From the NCBI RefSeq assembly GCF_002735925.1, contig NZ_PEDL01000014.1, positions 1 to 64,000 of the forward strand: DNA of 64,000 nt, in the 5' to 3' direction. The translations under genes and the position numbers were made by a program. Under the pieces are notes generated by a model. That model did not search any database, was not told where the DNA came from, and worked only from the letters and a program-made list of their open reading frames with translations. The DNA is from Sporanaerobium hydrogeniformans (GTDB lineage Bacteria; Bacillota; Clostridia; Lachnospirales; Cellulosilyticaceae). Below are positions 36,912-46,029 of the stretch, piece by piece (position 1 is the stretch's first letter; every line of letters starts with the position of its first letter).

Positions 36912-39900
36912 CTATTTGCTTTTTTCTATTCCAGTTTCATCGAGTAGTGGTGCTTTTAACGAGAGATTCATCAACATTGAAGTAATAGCGTTTGTATTAG
37001 TAATTATTTTATTGCCGGAATAGTACCTCCATTTGTTACCGTCCTTCACCCAGCCGTCTTTCAAAATGCCTGTATTTTCGAAGAAATACTTCATGCCGTC
37101 AATGATCTGTGTACCGATGAGAGCTTTGCCATCTTTATAGTAAAGATACTGTCCGGTGTCATTTTTAGCCCAACCCTGTGTGGTGGCAGGATCGATGGTC
37201 AACTTGATATACCTATGAAGCATGGAAGCAACCTCTGCACGGGTGGCATTGGATTTTGGATGGAACCTATTTTCATCGTCACCCATCATGATGCCTGCCT
37301 GTTGCATGAGTGTAACCGCTGTTTTGTAGGCATTATCGATGCTGGAAGCGTCCACGAAAGTAACTGCATTGCGGTTTACGGACAACTTGTAGCCGGTGGC
37401 CTTGGCGTAGTTTTGTAGAATCATCGCAATTTCTTCACGGGTAACTGCTCTATCAGGGGCAAACTGATTAGTAGCCATGCCCTGTATAATATTTTTTTTA
37501 TAAGCCCATTCAATATAGGGATGGAAGCTGCTATCTTCCTTTATATCTACGAAGTTATTGCCAGTGTAGGCTTTTGTGTCTATACCTGCCAATCTGCCAA
37601 GGGCTGTTACCAACATCCCCCGAGTCATAGCCATATTGGGTAAGAATGTGGTTTCGGTGGTTTCCACTAGTAGCCCACGGCCTACGACATAATCAATGCT
37701 GTCCTTTGCCCAATGATCCTTAATATCGGTTAAATGAGTACTGGGGGGTATATAGCTTACACCGTATACTGAAAAATGATTGGTGGACAATAGCATGCGC
37801 CTACTGTTTGTGTCGTAAGCAGAATCAGCAATGCGATTGATTTTTTTGTCAGCACCTATATATACGCCGTAAAGATAACCGATAAACTCATTTCTATCGG
37901 GAGTCGTGGAGATACCGAGGGTGGAAGTGCCGGTTTCCAGCGAGGTAATATTGACATTTTTCCCATCTTTTATAGAACGGAGGGTGATGTCAAAAGTGTT
38001 ACGCAGATTGGGTACTGTTACGGACTTTATGCTGATAGTGACATCGCTGTTACTTTGCACTTGAATTTGTTTAAGGGCCGTTGAGTCAAAGCTCATGTTG
38101 ACTGGTAGGCTAGAAAGACTGAAGGATTTTACTCCGGTATTTAGAAGGCGCATCAGGGCAGCACGCTCCAAGGTAATAGAAAAGCTGGTGGCTTTGGTAG
38201 CTGAAACTGGAATATCAACACTGACCTCATTTGTGGTGTTATTCTTGACCTTGGCATCCCCTAATGCCTTCTCAATCGCTGCCTTTATTATGCTGTCAGT
38301 GATGGTTACTATTGCGTTGTTGTTGATTACCTGTGCGGTAACAATTGCACTATCAGTAGAAGGTTGGTTGGGTTTTACCGAGGGGACGATAATGGGATCT
38401 TGTGAGCTACTGTTTTCGCCGCTGGAGTGGCTAACGGCATTAAAGGTAATAGTGAGCCCGGATATCTGTGTATAAAGGACAGAATCATCAGGCACAAAAC
38501 GGGCTTCAAAGGTATTTAAGCCATATACGGCTGTTGACCATGGATTTACCCATTCGAAGTGTCCGCTGACACTGGCCTCTCCTCCTATGAGTGAAATTTG
38601 CGACAATGCCGTTCCAGTATAAACTATGCTGCTAACAGTGGGGGGCATTGTAATATGAGGTGTAGCCCCACCAATGGTAAAGGTTACAAAGCCCATACTT
38701 CCTTCATAGTTTCCAATCCCGATAGCGTTGATGGTTGCAGAAGTCCCGACATGAGTATTGTTATGGTAGACGTAGGTAAAATGTGTCCCTTCGGTCAGAA
38801 CCATAGTTCCATCCATGATGTGAGGCATAGGAGTGATGGTGCTACCTGTGTAGATCTGTTTCTCTACAGGAGCTACCGTAAAGGTAATGATACGAGGATT
38901 TACCTTCACCTTGAAGGTGGCGGATTGGGCGTTATAGTCGTTATCAGCCATCTTGGTTACGGCTATTTCTACCTCACCTACGCCAGTAGAATTTAGCAGC
39001 GTGCCGTTTATTTCTCCGGGGCCATCAATCACGGTAAAACTGAAAGCACCTGTACCAGAGCCACCACTGACCAAAGCAGACAACTCTAATGTGTCACCAT
39101 AGTTAATCGTACCATCTAAAGCGTCCAATGCCACTTGATCGGATTTTATAAAACTATAGGCTATTGCTGTGCTGGTCACACCGTTGTAATTACTGTTCCC
39201 ACTGTACTCTACAGTAAAGCTGCATGTGTTAGACGCGCTTGTTGGGGTAAAAGTTGCAGTATTGGCTGGGAGAGTCACAGTTGTTAGGATATTCGTCTCA
39301 GTCTTGAAGGTGAGAGTTCCCGTCGCGTCGCCAGGAACCACTGCTATTAGTTCTACGCTACCAGGGCGGATCTGTGTACTTTTGGGATTAGTTGACAGGG
39401 ATATGGGAGGCAGTGCTTTTTCTACGTTTACTGTAATATTTCCTGTTATGATTTCATAGTTTCCACTGGGGTGGGTATAAATAGCTTCATAGCTTTGGTT
39501 ATCACCAGTAACCAATGAAGTGGATGGCATAACCCAATCATATTCTTCAGGTAGGCTAATATTGCCCAATTTCAGTATAGGAGTATAGGTAGCAGAGATA
39601 GGGGGTAGTTGCACAAAAATACCGGATGCTTTGGCCACATTTACTATAATATCTCCAGTTGCAGCGTCGTAGTTTTTGCTAGGATCCGTATAAATAGCCT
39701 GATATCTCTGCCCATTTCCTGCATGCAGTACAGTGGAAGGATTACTCCACTCATAGTATGCAGGCAAGCTGATATCCCCTAGTTTCAACATCGGTGCATA
39801 GGTAACCAAAACCTCAGGTAAAGCAACAAAGGTACCAGCCGCCTTGTGGATGGTAAATGCCTTGGAGCCGGTACTACCTGCGTAATTACCAATGCCCGTA

Positions 39901-42900
39901 ATCTGGACAGTTGCGGATGCCCCTGCGTTAATATTGTTTTCATAACTATAGATAAAATCAATTCCCTTTACCAGAATCTTGCCATGATCTTTTACTTCCG
40001 GTTCAGGAGTAAAGGCGCTTCCACTATAGGTCTGGTTAGGAATATCCCCAATAGCAAAGGTAGCGCTACTTTTAGGTTTAATCGAGAAGTGGATTCCATC
40101 TCTAAAAGTAAGCCTGTAATTGCTGCCACCGGTGAGTGTCCCTAACAGAATAGCATAGGTTCCGGTATTCTCTCCAACTACGCGGGTCAGAGATCCAGTC
40201 AAGAAGTCCCCAGAGGCCAGTGTAGGAGATAAAGTATACTGTAGGGCGGGATCCGTCTGCCCATAAATTTTGCTCTGTCCGGGAACCGGTGTAACAGTGA
40301 CTGGATTAGGGAGTATACTGTAAGTCACAAGTGGGATACTTGCCGCATTCACGTTTGCATCCCCAGAGATGTCTGCTATCACATTATAATTCCCAACATT
40401 CCTGGGAGGAGTCGTTGATTTGGGGTAGATTGTTCCGTCCACACCCACATAATATACCGTTATTGGTAGATTCATTCCTTTCGTATCAGTTACTGCTCCG
40501 ATGCCGGTATTGGTACCGTCATAAACACGATCCGTTACAGCTTTGAACTGCAAATCACTGAGCCTTGGCGTATATTTCGTGACGGTCAGGGTAAAATTCT
40601 GCAGTGCATGGGTTAATGCACCGTTTGAAACCATAATAGTAAAGTTATGGGTCCCCGCAGGGATTCTGTCCCCAAAGAATAGAGAGCCGGTATCCTCAAT
40701 GCTAACTCCAGTCGGTGCGTTGGGGGAAAGGGTATAGGTAAAAGGGGGTGTCCCGATAACAGACATGCCGAAGACATGAGCACTGCCATAAGTCAAATTG
40801 AGGTTTGATGGATTCAAAATCTGAGGAGCCTCCCGAGGAATAGCCATACTAGCAGCTGACTCCCCGTAGGTGTAATCCGTGTTTCGTGCCCGAACTTGAA
40901 AGCGATAAGGCTCTCCGTTAGTAAGTCCGCTATAAACGTAGCTGAAAGTCGGCCCGACTGAAAACCATGTATTATTGAGTGGATTATAGATATGATAATC
41001 CATTATGGGGGATTTGCCCGTACTTGCAGGTTTACTCCAGGAGAGAGTGACCTTGCCACTGCCAGGGACTACAGTAAAATTTTGTGGAGGAGATGGACTT
41101 CCTGAAGAAATAAAAAGACTCTCAGAAGAACCAAAGCTATTTACAGCACATACAACGATTTGATAGCTACTTGTATCCGATATTCCTGAAAACTCATGTA
41201 AGAAGGCATCCTCTACACAAACACTCAAGACGCTGGAATTCGTATACAATGTTAATTCATAATATTCTACTCCTCCAGTTCCCAGATCAAGTGGCTGTGT
41301 CCAGGTGATAGTCAACTTATTTACTGATGGGGTTACAGCGACCGTTAGGGGCGCTGAAGGCTTCTTGCCTGGTGGTTTTCGAATCGCTGACTCGGAGCCT
41401 ATTCCATTACTATTGACAGCACGTACCCGAAAAGTATAAATAGTGCCGTTTGTCAGACCAGTAAAAGTATAAGTCAATAGGCTCTTATCAACGGGTATCC
41501 ATGCCTCATTATCTTTTTTTACCTCATAACGAAGGAGGCTGCTTTCTCCAACGCTCATGGGTACATTCCAGCTTATGGTTACCTGTTTGTCACCATGCGC
41601 AGCCGTAAGGTTACGCGGTGCGGTTGGCAGGATGGGGGATAAATGGAGTGGTAATTCCCCCTGTTGCAATCCTTCTGGGAATCCTAAGAGAATAGGGAGG
41701 TGATAAGGCAAAACCTCCCACGCTGGGAGAGAAAAACCCTGTGCTTCGAAAAATCCCATTGCCTTAATCTCGGTAGCAGTTTTTTCTTCTCCATCGTTTC
41801 CTCCATCACCGGTTTTGGTCATACCAGAAAAGGAGATGACGTCCGTGATATCTATATACCAATCGTCAACAGCTCCAGCAAGCTGGCCTACTTTTGGACC
41901 GCCGTATGCACTGGTGTTACCACTTACTTGACTATTCAGTGCAGCACAGTTTCTTATCTCAGACGGGGTGTTGTAGTTACCAGAAATGAAGCCTACTATA
42001 CCACCAACATTTATGTAGCCGCTGACCGTACCCGTAGCGAAGCAACTTTTAATGGAAGAACCATTATGTGCCGAACCAACAATACCACCATATGAACTAC
42101 TGTAGTTTGGAGCACTCACGCTTCCTGTTGAATAGCAATTTATTACATTACCGCTAAGAGACCCTACAATTCCTCCTGCATTAGCTGGGGAAGAACCTGA
42201 GAGTGTGACGTTGCAGGTTGTGAAGCTACCTGCAATCGTATTGCCTGAGTTGTAATCGCTACCTAGTTTACCAACCAGGCCACCTACCCGGTAATTACCC
42301 CGAACCGTGCCGCCAATAACTGCACAATGAGTAATATTACCCAAGCTCTGACCAGCTAGTGCACCTACATGCTCATACCCCGTCACGTTTACAGTTGTTA
42401 GGAGGAGGTCGGATATCGAACCTGTTACGTTCCCAAACAAGCCGACATAGTTGGTGGATGGGGAATTAATGGTAAAGCTACTGATGGTATGAAAATTACC
42501 TATAAAAGAGCCTGCAAAAGGTGTGTACTGCCCTCCAATAGGTGTCCAGTTTGTGGTATACTTCGAAAGACTGATATCAGTTGTAAGTTTAATTGTTTTT
42601 CCTGAAAAATCAAATTCACTACCACGTGTACCGTTTACGATATCTGCAAGTCCTTTAAGCTGTGCGGCGCTGCCAATTTCAAATTCGGTCGCAGTTGGAT
42701 TAGCATCATACCAGGAATAGTCCGCATCTGTGCTAGTTAAGGCTAGCTGCATAACCAGTTCCACTGTTACATGAATTTGTGGTAGTTCGACTTCATCTGC
42801 TAAAGCATAGCCCTCCGGCAAGTTAGGAGTAAAGCTATAGGTACCTGCTGTTTCCTTGTCGTATACCGGTTCGGAAATCCATGTGACAGGAATAGTGGTC

Positions 42901-43298
42901 TTTGTATCAGAGAGAGGTGTGACGGTATCTTCCTTGTTGCCGTTGGTTTCCATTTCACCTATTTCGTCAATGTCTATGGCGGAACCAGTCACCATGTCGG
43001 TACTACTCTTCTCAAAATACGTTTCCTCGTCATCCAGTACGGGTTTTTTCTCCAAGGCTACAAGACTTACTGTTGCATTTAAAGTATTTGGTAGGTCTAA
43101 ATCTGTTTCAAGTGTGCCAAGAGATACGCTTTGCATTGTAGTAGACTTAGGTAGTGGTTCAAAAGAAAGAATCTCACCGGTTATGCCAATGGGGAGTGCA
43201 ACTGTTTCGGCTGTAGCAGAAACAGACGTCATGCCCACGGTCATAATGACAGACATCATCATGACCGTTAGTCTTTGATTTGTTTTGAATTTGCTCAT
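36912..43298 (-). CDS. Giant SLH/FN3/GLUG surface protein
   Basis: A secreted 2128-residue surface protein: signal peptide (about 1-31, ending SVSATAE), several GLUG-type repeats (about 280-430; VGGLVGKLG, AGGIVGSLSG, VGGIVGFISG), three fibronectin type III domains (about 558-830; PTAPRNLTAAHG, VNKLTITWTQP, GKVTLSWSKP), MBG/YDG-like and Ig-like modules (about 840-1650), a Ser-rich spacer (SSGENSSSQ), three SLH domains (about 1856-2030) and C-terminal Trp/Tyr-rich wall-binding-like repeats (GWAKNDTGQYLYY, GWVKDGNKWRYY). GGAGG precedes ATG 43298; the frame continues to 43358 without a site. The gene is clearly more G+C-rich than most neighbours. Adhesion or envelope structure is inferred. Confidence 0.88.
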   Translation of the reverse strand: MSKFKTNQRLTVMMMSVIMTVGMTSVSATAETVALPIGITGEILSFEPLPKSTTMQSVSLGTLETDLDLPNTLNATVSLVALEKKPVLDDEETYFEKSSTDMVTGSAIDIDEIGEMETNGNKEDTVTPLSDTKTTIPVTWISEPVYDKETAGTYSFTPNLPEGYALADEVELPQIHVTVELVMQLALTSTDADYSWYDANPTATEFEIGSAAQLKGLADIVNGTRGSEFDFSGKTIKLTTDISLSKYTTNWTPIGGQYTPFAGSFIGNFHTISSFTINSPSTNYVGLFGNVTGSISDLLLTTVNVTGYEHVGALAGQSLGNITHCAVIGGTVRGNYRVGGLVGKLGSDYNSGNTIAGSFTTCNVTLSGSSPANAGGIVGSLSGNVINCYSTGSVSAPNYSSSYGGIVGSAHNGSSIKSCFATGTVSGYINVGGIVGFISGNYNTPSEIRNCAALNSQVSGNTSAYGGPKVGQLAGAVDDWYIDITDVISFSGMTKTGDGGNDGEEKTATEIKAMGFFEAQGFSLPAWEVLPYHLPILLGFPEGLQQGELPLHLSPILPTAPRNLTAAHGDKQVTISWNVPMSVGESSLLRYEVKKDNEAWIPVDKSLLTYTFTGLTNGTIYTFRVRAVNSNGIGSESAIRKPPGKKPSAPLTVAVTPSVNKLTITWTQPLDLGTGGVEYYELTLYTNSSVLSVCVEDAFLHEFSGISDTSSYQIVVCAVNSFGSSESLFISSGSPSPPQNFTVVPGSGKVTLSWSKPASTGKSPIMDYHIYNPLNNTWFSVGPTFSYVYSGLTNGEPYRFQVRARNTDYTYGESAASMAIPREAPQILNPSNLNLTYGSAHVFGMSVIGTPPFTYTLSPNAPTGVSIEDTGSLFFGDRIPAGTHNFTIMVSNGALTHALQNFTLTVTKYTPRLSDLQFKAVTDRVYDGTNTGIGAVTDTKGMNLPITVYYVGVDGTIYPKSTTPPRNVGNYNVIADISGDANVNAASIPLVTYSILPNPVTVTPVPGQSKIYGQTDPALQYTLSPTLASGDFLTGSLTRVVGENTGTYAILLGTLTGGSNYRLTFRDGIHFSIKPKSSATFAIGDIPNQTYSGSAFTPEPEVKDHGKILVKGIDFIYSYENNINAGASATVQITGIGNYAGSTGSKAFTIHKAAGTFVALPEVLVTYAPMLKLGDISLPAYYEWSNPSTVLHAGNGQRYQAIYTDPSKNYDAATGDIIVNVAKASGIFVQLPPISATYTPILKLGNISLPEEYDWVMPSTSLVTGDNQSYEAIYTHPSGNYEIITGNITVNVEKALPPISLSTNPKSTQIRPGSVELIAVVPGDATGTLTFKTETNILTTVTLPANTATFTPTSASNTCSFTVEYSGNSNYNGVTSTAIAYSFIKSDQVALDALDGTINYGDTLELSALVSGGSGTGAFSFTVIDGPGEINGTLLNSTGVGEVEIAVTKMADNDYNAQSATFKVKVNPRIITFTVAPVEKQIYTGSTITPMPHIMDGTMVLTEGTHFTYVYHNNTHVGTSATINAIGIGNYEGSMGFVTFTIGGATPHITMPPTVSSIVYTGTALSQISLIGGEASVSGHFEWVNPWSTAVYGLNTFEARFVPDDSVLYTQISGLTITFNAVSHSSGENSSSQDPIIVPSVKPNQPSTDSAIVTAQVINNNAIVTITDSIIKAAIEKALGDAKVKNNTTNEVSVDIPVSATKATSFSITLERAALMRLLNTGVKSFSLSSLPVNMSFDSTALKQIQVQSNSDVTISIKSVTVPNLRNTFDITLRSIKDGKNVNITSLETGTSTLGISTTPDRNEFIGYLYGVYIGADKKINRIADSAYDTNSRRMLLSTNHFSVYGVSYIPPSTHLTDIKDHWAKDSIDYVVGRGLLVETTETTFLPNMAMTRGMLVTALGRLAGIDTKAYTGNNFVDIKEDSSFHPYIEWAYKKNIIQGMATNQFAPDRAVTREEIAMILQNYAKATGYKLSVNRNAVTFVDASSIDNAYKTAVTLMQQAGIMMGDDENRFHPKSNATRAEVASMLHRYIKLTIDPATTQGWAKNDTGQYLYYKDGKALIGTQIIDGMKYFFENTGILKDGWVKDGNKWRYYSGNKIITNTNAITSMLMNLSLKAPLLDETGIEKSK

Positions 43299-43344
43299 AT
43301 CATTCCTCCCTTTTACATCCTGGAAGTCCCTGCTAAATTTAAAA

Positions 43345-43350
43345 ATTATA
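43345..43350 (-). promoter_or_regulatory. -10 element of the giant surface-protein gene
   Basis: A perfect TATAAT on the minus strand at 43345-43350, 47 bp before the ATG. I see no convincing -35. Confidence 0.35.
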
Positions 43351-43404
43351 CAGCACATATTATCAAGAAAATTTAAAATAATTAAACCGCATCCCCTTGA
43401 ACGC

Positions 43405-43433
43405 TTGAGTTTCAGGTTAACAAGTGCTATATT
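43405..43433 (+). promoter_or_regulatory. Promoter of the TetR gene
   Basis: TTGAGT (43405-43410), 17 bp, TATATT (43428-43433) with an extended TGC before it. A loose inverted repeat (TAACC at 43444-43448, GGTTA at 43464-43468) lies just downstream and could be an operator, but its arms are only 5 bp. Confidence 0.5.
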
Positions 43434-43526
43434 AAAATTAATATAACCGATTTTAGTAAACAGGGTTAGCTATTTATTTTATTATATTTTATTTTTCTGA
43501 AAAATACAATAATTAGGAGAACAATC

Positions 43527-44180
43527 ATGAAAAAAAAGCTAGATAAAAGAAAGGTGCAAGGAGCTGAAACTAAAAAGAAATTATATGAAATTGCTGAAAG
43601 GATGTTTACAGAACACGATTTTGCTACTGTCAATGTGGAAGATATTACTGATGAAGCAGGTATTACCAAGGGAGCCTTTTATGTACATTTTGAGTCTAAG
43701 GATGCACTGATTGCCCTATTAATTAGGGATTATGTTGCTCGTGCTGATACGGATTACAAGGCATTCTTGGAAAAGCTACCTATTGATATGCCAGCATCTG
43801 AGGTGCTACTCACCTTAATTGAAAAAATTGCCAATGTGCTCATGGATACAATCGGCTATGAAAAAATGAAGAAGGTTTACCAGATGTTGCTGGATGGAGT
43901 CGTGGATACCGAAGCGGTCAAGGGCTATGGACGGGAGCTTTATACGTTATTTCATGGGATATTGGAGAGAGGAATTCAAAACAGAGAATTCAAAAACACC
44001 TTGCCAGTAGAAAGACTTGCCCAGCACTTTGTCATGGCAATCCGGGGAGTCAGTTATGAGTGGTGTGTCCGCTATCCTGATTTTGATTTAAAAGCCCAGG
44101 CGACGGAGCATTGCCTACTGCTCTTGCATGGGATATGCTCTCACGAAAATAACAGGCCTAACATTTCTAACCTATACTGA
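43527..44180 (+). CDS. TetR/AcrR family regulator
   Basis: A 217-residue TetR-type repressor. Its N-terminal helix-turn-helix (about 10-57) includes VNVEDITDEAGITKGAFYVHFESKDAL, the canonical TetR block. The C-terminal ligand domain is helical and unassigned. It is transcribed divergently from the giant surface-protein gene, with 228 bp between the starts, and shares that gene's raised G+C content. It is therefore the likely regulator of that gene and of itself. Ligand unknown. AGGAGAACAATC precedes the ATG. Confidence 0.88.
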   Translation: MKKKLDKRKVQGAETKKKLYEIAERMFTEHDFATVNVEDITDEAGITKGAFYVHFESKDALIALLIRDYVARADTDYKAFLEKLPIDMPASEVLLTLIEKIANVLMDTIGYEKMKKVYQMLLDGVVDTEAVKGYGRELYTLFHGILERGIQNREFKNTLPVERLAQHFVMAIRGVSYEWCVRYPDFDLKAQATEHCLLLLHGICSHENNRPNISNLY

Positions 44181-44196
44181 AAGTAAATTAAATATT

Positions 44197-44235
44197 TAGG
44201 GAGCATCTGCAGAGATATGTGGGTGCTCCCTATTG
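44197..44235 (+). terminator. Probable terminator after TetR gene
   Basis: TAGGGAGCA-C arm pairs with the G-TGCTCCCTA arm (44222-44232). The T tract after it is weak. Confidence 0.5.
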
Positions 44236-44329
44236 TAGTTATTTCCTAGCAATTATAATACTGGCTTTAGTCAAGTAATAAGTCCTTTGGGTGTTACGAA
44301 CTGCCATACAGGATTTATAGACGTAGTTT

Positions 44330-44536
44330 TTAGTTGACTGTTTTTAAATAGTCATTAATTCTAGTAATGAGTTCGTCAACATTAATTCCGTGTACCATGC
44401 AGGCATCTTCAAGAGACTCCATTTGTGAAGAAGGACAACCTAGGCAGTGCATCCCTGCTTCCATAAGAATAGGGGCAATTCCTGCATCTAAATGTAAAAT
44501 TTCTCCAATTATCATTTGTTTTGTTACTTGTTTCAT
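44330..44536 (-). CDS. DUF1858 small redox-type protein
   Basis: A 68-residue DUF1858 domain (hybrid-cluster-protein-associated redox domain). It has the typical opening VTKQMIIGEIL, the HCLGCPSSQMESLEDACMVHG core with a CxxC pair (residues about 31-34) and a helical end. Family members are linked by genome context with nitrosative/oxidative stress proteins. It lies 180 bp from, and divergent to, the gene pair ending in a hemerythrin, which fits an oxygen or nitric-oxide response. Molecular function unknown. Confidence 0.88.
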   Translation of the reverse strand: MKQVTKQMIIGEILHLDAGIAPILMEAGMHCLGCPSSQMESLEDACMVHGINVDELITRINDYLKTVN

Positions 44537-44716
44537 ATTTAAAATCCTCTCTATAAATAAATTTATGATTTATTGCTTATAAATTAGTATGAACGATAGG
44601 TGGGTAAATTATAGCATAGATTTTATTTTAAAATGTAGCTATAGCAACAAGTTAGAAAAAGAAAATAGGTTATAATAAATTTAATGGAAAACTAGCAGAA
44701 TATAGGAGGTAATAAA

Positions 44717-45331
44717 ATGAGTGCTTTTTTAGGACCTATTCATTATTGGTTATATCATAAAATTCAATTACAACAAGATTGGGTAGAGGAGATTATAACA
44801 CTTGCTCAGTCTAAATATCATATTGATTTAAGAAAAGAATGTGATATACGCTATGGCGTATCTGAAAGGAGGGCCTTGGAAGAGGTAATCGATGAAAGCA
44901 ACATTCATGGATGGCTTCAAAGTCAAGTAACTCAGGTAGAATATAAACTAGCTTATACAGTAACCAGTCTTATTGAGGCAAAAGCTGAAAGTCTTCAGGA
45001 GTTAGAAGCTCTTTTTAAAGCAAAAGGGCAAGCTACTCGAATGGCCTTACAAGATAATTTAGATGCGCAGCAATTATATGGTGTGATTTCAGACAGCTTA
45101 TTAGATGGAATGCCTTGTGATCATGCGAGTTCTATTATTAGCCAAAATGAAAAAAAGGTAGTTTGGCAACGCAATAAATGTGTACATCAAAAGTATTGGG
45201 AGGCTGTTCAAGGGGATGTTGCACACTACTACTGTTTGAGGGATGCGTGGCTTAGCGGTTTTGTGGAATCGAAGGGAGATACTTGGGGAAAAATAGATGA
45301 AAAGACATATTGGATTCAAAAAGGAGAATAG
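44717..45331 (+). CDS. Unrecognised soluble protein next to hemerythrin
   Basis: I do not recognise this 204-residue protein. It has no signal peptide or membrane helix and looks largely helical. Cys and His residues recur (KECDIRYG, GMPCDHASS, RNKCVHQKYW, VAHYYCLRDAW), which could bind metal or a cluster. AGGAGGTAATAAA precedes the ATG. The next gene, a hemerythrin, begins 2 bp after its stop, so the two are tightly coupled. The DUF1858 gene is divergent upstream. A role in handling O2/NO or in iron-centre repair is a guess from context only. Confidence 0.75.
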   Translation: MSAFLGPIHYWLYHKIQLQQDWVEEIITLAQSKYHIDLRKECDIRYGVSERRALEEVIDESNIHGWLQSQVTQVEYKLAYTVTSLIEAKAESLQELEALFKAKGQATRMALQDNLDAQQLYGVISDSLLDGMPCDHASSIISQNEKKVVWQRNKCVHQKYWEAVQGDVAHYYCLRDAWLSGFVESKGDTWGKIDEKTYWIQKGE

Positions 45332-45333
45332 TT

Positions 45334-45891
45334 ATGAATAGTATAGATATTATGATGGAAGAGCATAAGTATATTTGTCGCATGTTAAAAGTAGTACGCA
45401 AGGTTTGCTGGAGGATTTTAAAAGGAGAAGAACCTTGCTTTGAAGACTTCTATAAAATAATTGATTTTATTAAAAATTATGCAGATGCACATCATCACGG
45501 CAAAGAAGAGAAATTTCTATTTCAAGCTATGACAGATCACTTAGGTGAATTGGGGAGTAAATTGGTTCGAAATGGTATGCTAGTGGAGCATGATTTAGGA
45601 AGGCTTTATATCAAAGAGCTTACAGAGGCGCTTGAGCGTGTTAAAAATGGAGATGAGGAAAGCAAACTAGATGTTCTTGCCAATGCCATAAGTTACACCC
45701 ATCTTCTAGAGCGTCATATTGCTAAAGAAGATGAAGTAGTTTATACCTTTGGGATGCGTCAGCTACCTAATGAAATACTAGAACAAGTGCATCATCAATC
45801 CGCTCAGTTTGAGAAGGAAGCACAATTAAAAGAGATACAAAATAATTATATTGGGCTCCTTAAAGAGCTTGAAGGAAAATATTTAGATTAA
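45334..45891 (+). CDS. Hemerythrin-like di-iron protein
   Basis: A 185-residue HHE-domain protein (four-helix bundle binding two irons). Candidate ligands are His in MEEHKYI, His-His in DAHHHGKEEKFLF, His in LVEHDLG and His/Glu in LLERHIAKEDEVVY; the spacing fits hemerythrins. Such proteins bind O2 or NO or scavenge peroxides in anaerobes. ATG 45334 follows AAGGAG; the longer frame from 45310 would overlap the previous gene. Operon with the unrecognised protein upstream; terminator follows. Confidence 0.9.
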   Translation: MNSIDIMMEEHKYICRMLKVVRKVCWRILKGEEPCFEDFYKIIDFIKNYADAHHHGKEEKFLFQAMTDHLGELGSKLVRNGMLVEHDLGRLYIKELTEALERVKNGDEESKLDVLANAISYTHLLERHIAKEDEVVYTFGMRQLPNEILEQVHHQSAQFEKEAQLKEIQNNYIGLLKELEGKYLD

Positions 45892-45898
45892 AAGTAAG

Positions 45899-45933
45899 AA
45901 AGGTGTGGGATGTATTTACCCATACCTTTTTTG
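45899..45933 (+). terminator. Rho-independent terminator
   Basis: AAAGGTGTGGG (45900-45910 region) pairs with CCCATACCTTT (45919-45929), then TTTT. Confidence 0.8.
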
Positions 45934-45954
45934 AGTTTTTTATATATAATCTAC

Positions 45955-45983
45955 TTGAGAATAACATATTCTAATTATAAAAT
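45955..45983 (+). promoter_or_regulatory. Promoter of the FUSC-type gene
   Basis: TTGAGA (45955-45960), 17 bp, TAAAAT (45978-45983), 46 bp before the start. Confidence 0.4.
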
Positions 45984-46029
45984 ACTTTTTATGACAACAT
46001 TGCTAAAACATAGGTAGAGAGGAAAGCAT

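Noticed and set aside
38095-38996. Several plus-strand ORFs opposite the giant surface protein
   Set aside because: They are antisense to a well-supported 2128-residue gene with recognisable domains and have no ribosome binding sites.
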